In this document: positions 54,770-64,000 of the stretch, in pieces
Layout: each line of letters starts with the position of its first letter
How positions within the stretch are numbered: the stretch's first letter is position 1
Assembly (NCBI GenBank): GCA_037349315.1
Contig: JBAIAC010000006.1
Coordinates: 17,395,501-17,459,500 of the forward strand
Reading direction: 5' to 3'
Length of the DNA stretch: 64,000 nt
Origin: Chelydra serpentina
Taxonomy: Eukaryota; Chordata; Testudines; Chelydridae
Made by a program: the position numbers and the translations under genes
The notes under the pieces: generated by a model
Database searches by the model: none
What the model saw: the letters and a program-made list of their open reading frames with translations, nothing else
Told to the model about the DNA's origin: nothing

Positions 54770-57609
54770 CATGAGTACTACAGGTTTGACTGTGACTGAC
54801 ATTGGAATTATTGACAAGAACAATGCTGCCCAAATGCAATCTTTTCTTCAAATTAGTTGTTTTGAAATTCCAAGTAACATTCCATAAGATGCTGTTAATC
54901 ATGCTTTCCCTACTCATCTGTTGTCAGACAGCTACCGGTGTGGTGCTCTGCTCTGTTCAATGTTAATATCAGTCGGCTGTGTGCGTGTGTTCCCTCTGTG
55001 TGCTGCCCCAGCTCTGCGCAGATAGCTGACACAGCAGACCCCGAGAGAACCCCCAAAGACCACAGACTCTGATAAGGTATGAAGGCACCTGGCCAGGTTT
55101 ATTGTTCAAACGAAGCACAGTGATAGTTCCTGATAGACTCTACCAGGCGTACTACGAATTTGTGCTCCCTGACAATGGACCGGCTCAGTCAGTGACGGGA
55201 CTTTCCACAGCCCCCTAGCCAGAGAAAGACAACTCCTCAGGGGTGAATTCTTATACACAGGTACAAACAAGTTACATATCACTCCTGATGTACTGAGGTG
55301 CAACCCTTCTACGTAACAAGGTACAACCCCTCTACGCAGTAAGGTGCCGCCTCCCACCTTGTACATGTTGGTTCGAACAAAACAACTCTATCCATCATAT
55401 TACCCTTTTGCCCCTGTCTTTAGGATGGGCCAGCCTGTTCCTTGTTATCTGTGTGGAATGTACAAGTGTTCTGGTACCTTTTAGGTTTGTGTACTTTTGC
55501 AACATCAGCCCTTTCCTTGCCAACTTCTGTGAGCAGGGCCTGCCTTTGGCGTACAGCTTAACGTTGCTTTATGTTAGCAAAGTCTTGACCATTACTTTAG
55601 CTCAGGCCTTAGGCCTCATACTGGGCCTCTGATACCAAGGGTTTATGTTTCAGGACCTCATCTTACTACATCATCTGCTGACAAAAACTCTTCCAAATGG
55701 TGAGATCTACACACAAGACTGATTATGCTGGAGTTTGGAAAAACAATCTCTGTATTGTGCACCCTGCTTCATTTTGAACAAAAGTGCTGCAAATGCATCC
55801 GTTCTCTCTGATCAATCAGGATGGAGCATCAACAAAGGTTGGTGGAAGCTGAAGGACCGAATACCATCACATGAGAGTTCAACATCACACAAAGAAAACT
55901 ATGTTGCATGGAAATCAGCCAGTAGGGCAGCATCAGCTGAAAGTTCAGTTGAGAATTTACTCTTGATTGAACTCTCTACAGAAACTAATAACTGGAAAAA
56001 TGGAAACTTTCTAGGCATAGTTGAGCTCCTCAGCAAATATGGCCCACTTTTATCAGAGCATGTTAAACTGGTTCGAGAATCGCTAGTCAAAAGTGGACAC
56101 AAGTCCATTATCTCGCCACATGCCTACAAAATTAGTTTATTGAGCTATGTGGGTCATTCGTACAAACAACAATTCTTGATGAGATTCGAAATGCCAAGTA
56201 TTTTTCAATCATTGTTGATGCCACTCCAGATTGTTCTCACAAGGAACAGACTACTATGGTTATTTGATATGTTAAGATTGTAGACAGCTCGAAATTTTCA
56301 ATTGAAGAATGGTTTATTTTGTTTGATAATTTCATGAGCAAAACTGGAAAAGAAATTGCTGCTCGAGTACTAGCAATTCTAGAAGGTTTTAAGTTAGCTT
56401 TTCAAGTCTGTATTGGTCAAGCCTATGGCAATGGATCTAATATGGCAGGGAAGTACAAAGGTGTACAAGCAGTTCTGCTTGAGCACAATTCAAACTGTAT
56501 TTTCTCCAGCTGTGGAAACCACACACTAAACCTTGTAGGTGCTGACTGTGCTGAATCATGCAAGGAGGCAATTACTTACTTTGGAACTGTTCAGCAAATG
56601 TACAATCTCTTCAGTAGCAGTCCACAAAAATGGGAAATTCTGAAGCAATATCTTCCTCTTTCACTGCATGGGATGTCCAAAACTAGATAGTCTGCACGGA
56701 TAGATGGTGTTCAACCAGTTGCACAGCATTTGAATTCAGTGAGAAAGGCTTTAAATGAGTTTGAATCTCTCAATCTCACTGCACAGGCTTGAACTGAACT
56801 TCAGTCTATTCAGAAGCACATGTCCAAATTTGAATGCATTCTGATGTCATCTTTGTGGATGAAGCTACTTACAATGATCCACCAAACTAATCTGGTAATT
56901 AAATTACGCAATGCTACACTTGATGTTGAGAGGGATAACACTGAAAGTCTTATCAATGACATTCAACAGATTCGTGAACAATGGGATGTGATCCTCACTG
57001 ATTTCAATTAGTAGCACAGAATATTGGCATTTCATGAGTTCTCCACCAGTCACAACTTACCTACTGAATCCGATGCTGAGCAGCATTATAGGGTCAATGT
57101 CTTCCTTGTCATCCTTGACTCTATTCAATCAGGTCTTACATGTCGATTTGAGTCACTGCGACTAATTTGTACCCTTTTTGGGTTTCTTTGGCAGTTCAAC
57201 AGACTGAGTAATGAAGATCTACTTTCTACAGCTGAACAATTTCAGCAACAGTACAACAAAGAAATCTCAAAAGATCTCAGTGACGAAGTCATCTTCCTCA
57301 AATGAATATATTCCACAAACTTTAAATTGCAAGCCAAAGGACTTGCTTCAAGAAATACTCGAACTTGGACTTTCTGGGGTGTTTCCTAATATCACAGTAG
57401 CATTGCGTATTTTTGTCAGTTTGCCTGCATCGGTGGCTTCAGGTGAACACACCTTCAACGTGTTGAAGCAGGTAAAGAACTATCACAATTCAACTATGGG
57501 ACAAGAGCATTTGAATGGGTTTGCCATGCTTAATATTAACTGTGACATTGCACAAAAGCTAGATTTTTCCTCAATAATTAGTGCATTTGCACAGAAAAGC
57601 ATTTGTTAA
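54770..57609 (+). pseudogene. hAT transposase (ZMYM1-like), frameshifted
   Basis: Pieces in order: an N-terminal segment upstream of the LTR; a TTF/BED-type zinc-binding region (YCAPCF near 55755, then GWWKLKDRIPSHESSTSHKE); after a frameshift near 56155, the segment ILDEIRNAKYFSIIVDATPD holding the first catalytic acidic residue; a stop at 56265-56267; GQAYGNGSNMAGKYKGVQAV (56415-56475) with CGNHTLNLVGAD; stops at 56688, 56788 and 57009; after a further shift near 57300, the complete hAT dimerisation domain with LPASVASGEHTFNVLKQVKN and LNGFAMLNINCDIA, ending in TAA at 57607. hAT transposases of this group are usually 600-800 residues. It cannot make an active enzyme. Confidence 0.85.
54961..55637 (-). 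mobile_element. LTR-like insertion in the hAT element
   Basis: The insert separates the N-terminal hAT coding sequence (up to about 54955) from the zinc-finger part (from about 55640). It has TG...CA-type ends (TGTTAATATCAG; inverted TGGTATCAGAGG). On the minus strand it carries a TATA-like TATAAG (around 55250-55255) and, about 150 bp later, AATAAA (55098-55103), the usual spacing of an LTR promoter and polyadenylation signal. I see no clear target duplication. Solo LTR; no viral gene is present. Confidence 0.5.
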
Positions 57610-57754
57610 ATAAAAAAATATTCAAATTGTGTCTCAGTCTTTTTTTGGTGCCTTATATTGTTTTCATGTGTTGTCATTTTTAATTTTTATTATGGCTAAG
57701 GGCCTCAAAAGCTGGAAGTGGCCTGGGCCTCTCTGGACCTCTGAGACGGCCTGC

Positions 57755-57889
57755 CAGTATAGTCATAAAGTTATATCTTTGCAAATGTTACAGCATATTG
57801 CCTAGGTAGCCAATAGCCATAAGGTTTATCACAGGTACACAGCAGAAGTTACTTTCTTATTATTAATATTTCTATTGAGCTAGTACCAA
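57755..57889. other. No recognised feature
   Basis: Short spacer after the hAT element; begins with the candidate right target duplication (CAGTATAG). Confidence 0.4.
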
Positions 57890-57978
57890 ACAGAGATCAG
57901 GGCTCCATTGTAGTAGGCACCGTTCAGCAAATGGCTCAAAGACAATCCCTGCCTCAGACAGCCCACAATCTAAGTGTT
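57890..57978 (+). mobile_element. Ancient amniote repeat fragment
   Basis: CAGGGCTCCATTGTAGTAGGC followed by CAAAGACAATCCCTGCCTCA and CCCACAATCTAA matches the old CR1/L3-like family at 43650. Confidence 0.55.
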
Positions 57979-58215
57979 AGGGCTTGTCTTCACTAGGGGT
58001 ACCCTCATTCCAACCACCGAATGCCCGGTACAGAGACACCAGTGTGACTCCTTAGGTAAACTGTAATTTGTTCTGCTCCTTCTTACCCTCACTTAAAACT
58101 GGGGTAAATTGCACCAATATAAACTATGGCTTACCTTTGTCTACAATAGGGGTTTGTACTGGTGCAGATAAACAGGTAGTTGGAATCTGGCTAAATTTCC
58201 AGTGTAGACAAGGCT
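57979..58215. mobile_element. MITE with GCTTGTCTNCACT ends
   Basis: Left end GGGCTTGTCTTCACTAG and, inverted, GCCTTGTCTACACTGG. No transposase; interior about 220 bp, with a second GTCTACAATAGG at about 58139. Superfamily undecided (PIF/Harbinger or hAT); no certain duplication. Confidence 0.6.
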
Positions 58216-61200
58216 TTCAACAATAGCCAACAGATGATTAAATGGACAGATAAGAGAATGAGGGGACACACCATCTAATAGTAGGGAAAGCTGCTTTTGC
58301 ATAAGTGAATAATGATAATGGTCTCAGTGGTCAAAGCTGGTGATCCCAAATAATGCTGTAATAAATCCAGTGGCTCCTCTACTTTATCCTCTCCTCTGTT
58401 TCCAGTTCAGATAAATCAGGAATTCTCTTCCCTTCTTCACAGTTCCTGTGATAATGAAGTGAATGTGCTGATTTTAACTATCAAGGCTCAGATTATACAT
58501 AATTTGCTTATCAAGGACACCCTCTAACTAACAAGTACTGTAACATATTTTGATGGCTCATCTCTTGAATGTAAATGAACAATCAGTGCATAAAGATTTT
58601 GAGCACCATTTGTTTTTCTGTCTTATGGATGACCTTTGTGGTGCTTTTGCTTGTTTATTTTTTAAATCCATCCAACCATTATTTTCTATATCTCAGCGGT
58701 CATCTAACCATCAAAGGTTCTTAGCTCGGAGCAATGATTCTGTACTTTCATTTTTTCTTGATTCATCTGACAATTAACACGGGCAAAACCAGCTGGTTCT
58801 TGCTTTGCAGACTTTCTACAGCTGAACCAAGAAAATGTGGTAGACTCTGAAATTGGAAACCTTTGCCAAAGCAAAATTGAAGTCAGATCCTGTGAAAATT
58901 CAAGCAAGGAGATTTAAAGTTGGAAAGGAAAATGCCCCCATAGAGCTGAGCTCCAGGTCATGGGGGGGCGTGAGGGGAAGGAAGGCCATATATTCCCCCT
59001 CCAAAAGTTACCTCCCTGCATTTGCACCTTGGAGCCATATCTGCTCCACTGCCAGGGAACCCTCTGCAGTTCCAGAGGCAGGATTTTGTTCCTTTTGCCA
59101 ACTTTCCCCTGCGGTATTTTCACTTGACTGTTAAGAGAATATGCCTTGGAGAATGGTATTGCTACCCCCACAAAAAGAGCCCTGTGAGCCTCACATAGGC
59201 TGTGTCTGTGTCTAAAGAGATGCCACAAACACCCAGGAAAGGAGGAAAACACTCCATATAACCTGATCCACTTCTGAGTTTGATCCTTTCTAACCCTTAC
59301 CATTTTCTCTTACTCCCTACCATATGTACATCAGAAGGGAGCACTAAATTCATTTGGGTTTAATATCTCCACCTCCAAAAATATATTCCACCACAAGGTT
59401 TCATTTCACCACCATTTTTTTTTAATTTGGAGGCTCTCTTCTTTTGCTTTTTGATTATTCTTTCCCATTCTTTCATTTCAGCAGCCTTCTCTCACAACTG
59501 ACCATGTGCAATACAGCACCTCTCCCTACTAATTTGCTCTCCTCTTTATTTCTGAAATGATTAGCCATTTATTTCTCAGTCCATCTCCTCAGAAGTGGGC
59601 AAACCTAGGTGGCTCTGAGGCTTGTGTCTGATTTGCATATGTGTTCCAAAGTTCAGAGAATTATCTCTTGGCTCTTCAAAGCTGGCTTGAGAATCTCACC
59701 AGAGCAAGCCTTCTTTCAGTCTGCCCAGATTGGGAATGCCATGACAATCGTTTCTCTTGTGGCCCCTTGCTACACCCGCCCTGGGTCCCAGTTGGAACTT
59801 AGAAGTGTAGAGATTTGAAGGAATGAAAGATAAAACTTCCATGAACTCTTTTGGACCTCACATGCTCAACCTGGCTTTCGTTGAAGTTTGAGGTATTTTT
59901 TATCCAGACCCAAACTTACTTTTCTTCCACTATTCTGGTGACACACTCTCCCCCCCCCACCCCCGATCCTCCCGAGCTTTCAGGAGTCCCCATTTGACAT
60001 CATTTCACAAGGTGCTGCTTTGCAGCCATCTGTTTTCTGACAGAAAACTGTAGAATTGCTTTCAGAGTCCGTCAGTAGTTATTCTTAAACAGGATGTAGG
60101 AGTAGTGGTTGACCAATATAGAGCTCTTCTTTTTGGCCAACTCCTTCTTCCTCTTTGTAACCATTTGTTGACTTTTTACTAAGTATCACTTGTTTGCTTT
60201 AGCTACAAGCTTCCTTGCAATCATTTTTACACAGTCCTATCTTTCCACATCACCTCTGCTTTCATCTCTTTGCTGTATCGACTCCACATCCCCATTAATC
60301 TTCTTGTACTTTTGCCGGAGGCCTTTTCACAAAAATAGCTTAATTGAAATCCCAAATTTGGTTTCTGTTTCTAGCATGAACTGTGCTGTACCTTCCAGCC
60401 TTTAAAAAACCCAGTCTTCACACACATGAAGCATCCACTATGATTAAATTATATATAATAATAAATTCATAATAAAATAATGTTATATTTAATTTAATCA
60501 TAATATGTAGCTATATCTATATATTCACACACATTCTTTTTAATAGACATATTTATTTTTTTAAAGAGAGTGGTGGGGAGGATTTTATGCTCCTTAACTT
60601 TCCACAGAGGCTAAGGAACCTCCAGATTCCCCTTTGCGTGTCTTTTCCAGCACAGATTTTGACCAATTGCAGTGCTGACAGATGCTTTCTCAATCCCATC
60701 TGTGCATAATGGTGATTTTATGTCAACATCTGCTTCAGATCATTTTTCCAACCCTTTATTGTTATGGTCTGATCACTATTAGAGTTAGGACTTCTTCCTG
60801 AATGTCTGTCTGCCCTTTCCCAGATGAGGTTCCAGATGAGGCTAGTGTCAGTCCCATAGGTCATTCCAAACAACCAGCCACATTATACTACCACCTGCGT
60901 CTTATGTTGTATAAAATCCAAAGAACATTGTGTCTATTGCTCTGCTTCAATCCCAGTGCAGAATTATAGTCCACAAACATAGAGAAAAGATATGTGTGGG
61001 AAAAGAACCCCTGGGAAAACTCCTGGATGGCCACAGGGCAGCGGGAGAGGCAAGTGAGACTAAAAAGAGGAGACTTTCAATTTCAAACTGACCTCTGAAT
61101 GTGATAGGGGAAGTGGAAGGGAATACTGTTCTCCGCTTTTTGTGCGCCCACCCCTTCCATCTATATTAAAATAGACCTGCCCTGCAAGAGCCCTGTGCAA

Positions 61201-62151
61201 GCACTGGACTCCACCTGCACAGAGTTCAATGCAGGATCAAAGCCTGTGCTTGTACTATTGTATATAGCGCCTTATGCAAAGCACAATGAAGTGAATGGAG
61301 AGACTCATATTGAATTCATTGGATTTTGGATCATCCCTGTAGTATTCCCAAGTGTAATATTGAGTTTGCCCATTCTAGAATAATAAGTTTGGGATATTAT
61401 TAATGCTTCTTTGTGATCCCTCTGTCAATTCTATGGCCTTTGAAACAATCCCTCATTTTAAACACAGACCACATTGCTAGAGAATCAGCAGCACTTACAG
61501 AGAGAATATTTTAAAAATTATGCCGTTTAATTTAATATCTTATTTTAATCCAAATTGTGAAGGAAATTATCACTCAATTTCAAGACTGCTTGACAAAATC
61601 TAATTTATGTTAAAAATTGCAGCCAGGCTTTAGTCTGCAGAATATTTCCCATTAAAAAGCTGCCTAAATGGGGATTCTTACAAATTTATACTCATATAAA
61701 TCAGGAATAACTCAACTGATATCAGTGGTATAGCTGAGAGAAGAAACTTGCTCAGGTCCTTTGTCTACTTTGGCTTATGTAGACCACGCCTCCACCCAAC
61801 AAACTCACAAACTTCCCCTCCAGCCACACAGTTCTGCTGATGATTTTGAATTCTTGCATGCTACATTGGGAGCATTGAGGCATGTCACAGGATCTTTCTA
61901 TTCTTTCTCAATAATATGCTGCCTCCTGAGTGTGTGGCTGGTCGTACTATCGATTATTAAGTTCGCCCTGTGCTTTCTATTATAAGACCTTGTTTTTAGT
62001 TGCTTATAACTTTGCCAAAGTTTAACTATTTAGACCGAAATTTTCCATGGTGCGCATCTGCCTGAATCTGAATTGTTTTGCAAAATTTCAGCCAAAATGG
62101 TTTTGATGTTTCTAAGAATGAGACTAGGGAAAAATAGATTGTTTTGTCTAC
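58216..62151. other. No recognised feature (about 3.9 kb)
   Basis: AT-rich to neutral sequence. The open frames at 58853-59303 on the two strands overlap each other and do not look coding. A C-run at 59950-59966 and AT-rich runs at 60440-60560 are simple sequence. Nothing resembles a named element. Confidence 0.5.
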
Positions 62152-62774
62152 TGTGACAGACCCAGACGAGTGGGGTACAGAAGTCTGGTAGAAGGCAAAT
62201 ATACTGGGCACTGGATGAATAGTTTTCTGTTCCCTGAGTGACCAGAGCAGGGGCTGCACTAGAATAATCAGGAACCTGATAGAACCAATTAAGACAGGCA
62301 AGCTAATTAAGACACCTGGAGCCAATTAAGAAACTGCTAGAATCAATTAGGACAGGCTGGCTAATCAGGGCACCTGAGTTTAAAAAGGACCTCACTTCAG
62401 TTTGTGGTGTGTGTGTGAGGAGCTAGGAGCAACAGCCATTAGGAGCTGAGAGTGAGAGGGCGTACTGCTGGAAGATCCTGTGCTGAGGATAAAGAAGATG
62501 TTGGGAGGTGGCCATGGGGAAGTAGCCCAGGGAGTTGTAGCTGTCGCGCAGCTGTTCCAGGAAGCACTCTAAACAACTGCAGTCCACAGGGCCCTGGGCT
62601 GGAACCCAGAGTAGAGGGGGGGCCCGGGTTCCCCCCAGACCTCCCAACTCCTGATCAGACATAGAAGGAGTTGACCTGGATTGTGGGTTCCACCAGAGGG
62701 GAAGATCTCTGAGGCGAGCAAAAATCCGCCAATAAGCGCAGGACCCACCGAGGTAGAGGAGGACCTTTGTCACA
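62152..62774 (+). mobile_element. Solo LTR with CTAC target duplication
   Basis: 623 bp with perfect terminal inverted repeat TGTGACA...TGTCACA. CTAC lies at 62148-62151 and 62775-62778, a 4-bp target duplication typical of class I endogenous retroviruses or some Gypsy elements. I recognise the sequence as a turtle repeat. No PBS, polypurine tract or second LTR is present, so this is a solo LTR left by recombination. Its orientation is taken from memory of other copies. Confidence 0.82.
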
Positions 62775-63269
62775 CTACATTAAAAATGACATTATTTTCT
62801 TTGACAAGTTCTGGTGCCCCTGTGTTTTTGAGCAATGACTTGAAATTTAACTGGAGCGGTGGGTGGACTTTGTGTCAGGGATGTGCCTTTTGCCATCCCA
62901 GTGAGAACCTGACCAAATCTGGCCAAGTTATGAGCCTTGTAAAATTGCAGTTTGCACATGCTTAGTACAGACATCTAATATTTTAGCACCTAAATTCCTC
63001 AAAGAATTCATCCACAATGAACATCTTCTAGCCTGCATCTGAGTAGGCATTTTCCTGAAATTGCAGCTCTGGGATACTACGAGCCATGCCAAATCCAGAA
63101 CTGGGAACCTGAACTGATAACAGGGAGTCAGTCTCTCTTGCACGCTCGATAACCTCTCTGTTGGGCCCATGCAGCCTGGAGGAGGAACCTGCCTGATTCA
63201 AATGCAGAGGTGGCATGACTTGGACCTGTTGAGGATGGGAAGGGGTAGTAGAGTGTGGTAAGGTGAGGG
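62775..63269. other. No recognised feature
   Basis: Short competing frames on both strands; no gene supported. Confidence 0.45.
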
Positions 63270-63530
63270 GAGGTAGAAACTAGGAATGGAGCCTGTCAGT
63301 GGGGAGAGAGAGAAACTGGGACTGACTGAACAAGGAAACTGGGCCTGGGAGCCAAGAGAGAGACTGGGACTAGCTGGGTGGCAGACTGGGACTGACTGGG
63401 GAAGGAGACTGAACCTGGGACCCATGGAGGAAAATGGGGGGAGTGGGAGCCGGTCGGTGGGCAGATTGAGATTATAGATTGGGAGACACTGGGACTGGCT
63501 GGGCAAAGAGATTGGGACTGAGAACCAGTG
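63270..63530. repeat. Degenerate purine-rich tandem-like repeat
   Basis: Units around GGGACTGACTGGG and GAGACTGGGACT recur about ten times with substitutions (63307-63520). The 195-residue Pro/Ser/Leu-rich frame on the minus strand across it is an artefact of this composition. Confidence 0.7.
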
Positions 63531-63651
63531 TGGCAGGGGGAAGTAGGATGGGAGGAAGAGCAGAGATATTGACAAGAAGCTAGTGTGATAGGAGAGAATT
63601 GGGGCTGGACAAAGATACGATAGTGATGGACAACAGTGTGAAACCCTGCAC

Positions 63652-64000
63652 AAGATACTCCTGGGGGAATTCTGCACTACTGCACATGCGCAGAATTCAT
63701 ATCCCCTGCAGATTTCTTTGCTTCCCAAAAGAAAAATGACTTTCTGACAGGGAAGCAAAGGGAAGCTGCAAGAGCAGTCACACACCCCTCCCTAGCAGTG
63801 CTGGTACATCATTTCAGGCACACGGAGCAGCCAGTGGAGAGGTAAATCATCACGGGAATGGGGACACCCCAGCCGGTGACTCCTCCCCTGTGCCAGGATC
63901 AGCTGCTAGTCTTGGCTGGACTGGAGGAGGGGGAGGATGAGTCTTCCTCTCCCCTGCAAGGAGCGGCCCAGGTTGGGTCAGACCCACTCCCAGAAACCTC
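63652..64000 (+). mobile_element. Left part of a hAT-like element, cut by the window end
   Basis: It begins near TACTCCTGGGGGAATTCTGC followed by GCACATGCGCAGAATTC, which I recall as the start of a dispersed turtle hAT-type repeat, and becomes GC-rich. The right end is outside the window, so neither inverted repeat nor target duplication can be confirmed. Confidence 0.5.

Larger units (their letters stand above)
54180..57754 (+). mobile_element. hAT transposon of ZMYM-like type, about 3.6 kb, decayed
   Basis: Approximate ends are AGGGCCAATCAGAGGAGAGG and, inverted, GGCAGGCCGTCTCAGAGGTC, sharing a displaced CAGAGG core and GCCTGGGCCTC words further in. The flanks TAGTATAT and CAGTATAG share AGTATA over 8 bp, compatible with a degraded hAT duplication. 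The interior holds a transposase pseudogene related to the ZMYM1-like hAT group and an antisense LTR-like insertion at 54961-55637. Confidence 0.72.

Noticed and set aside
58853..59303. Overlapping frames of 93 and 129 residues on opposite strands as a possible gene
   Set aside because: Neither has domain character and each is open largely because of local GC content.
63198..63785. 195-residue minus-strand open frame
   Set aside because: It is a Pro/Ser/Leu-rich read-through of the purine-rich repetitive tract; no domain, and unsupported by composition outside the tract.
1..64000. CRISPR arrays, rRNA genes, bacterial-type operons or terminators
   Set aside because: No direct-repeat/spacer array, no rRNA-like sequence and no prokaryotic gene density; the repeats are all vertebrate interspersed elements.
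1..64000. Exons of a host protein-coding gene
   Set aside because: No frame outside the mobile elements showed recognisable protein family sequence with plausible splice sites. Without an exon predictor or protein search I cannot exclude small exons.

Overview
The window reads as non-coding turtle (Testudines) DNA, either intergenic or intronic. I found no exon of an ordinary host gene, no rRNA, no functional tRNA and no CRISPR array. The assignment rests on repeats I recognise from memory: CR1 LINEs with turtle-type 3' ends, two copies of the tRNA-headed, CR1-tailed SINE known as tortoise Pol III/SINE, Penelope-like elements (PLEs) with terminal hairpins, and several hAT-type MITEs. I could not run a database search.

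Layout. 0-6.4 kb: the 3' end and LTR of an endogenous retrovirus-like element, a MIR-like SINE, and a second LTR-like repeat split by a CR1. 6.4-9.6 kb: a CR1 LINE containing a 2,538-bp DNA transposon with CACTG termini and a 3-bp target duplication; its 564-codon transposase frame has only two stops, and four identical TGATGCAAT sites lie upstream. 10.9-12.2 kb: a non-autonomous hAT-like element with a smaller MITE inside. 13-19.3 kb: two minus-strand CR1 copies, one retaining ORF1 esterase and ORF2 remnants. 21.1-25.1 kb: a Penelope-like element with an inverted partial copy of itself, integrated as one unit and itself hit by a MITE. 25.8-27.5 and 29.4-31.0 kb: two copies, in opposite orientation, of a fold-back hAT whose arms each carry the transposase C-terminal dimerisation domain. 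31.5-32.8 kb: a PLE fragment with an open GIY-YIG frame and a solo PLE hairpin with a perfect 13-bp duplication. 36-48 kb: a MITE, CR1 fragments, two SINEs, ancient amniote repeats and a second type of PLE-like hairpin. 49.7-53.9 kb: MITEs and a retroelement reverse-transcriptase tail. 54.2-57.8 kb: a decayed ZMYM-like hAT with an antisense LTR in its 5' half. 58-64 kb: mostly unrecognised sequence, a solo LTR with CTAC target duplications, a purine-rich degenerate repeat and the start of another hAT-like element.

No set of host genes works together here. The interest is in the nesting order of the elements, several base-precise integration sites, and the structures of the CACTG element, the fold-back hATs and the PLE hairpins. 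Family names are from memory; coordinates, target duplications, stops and motif positions were read directly from the sequence.
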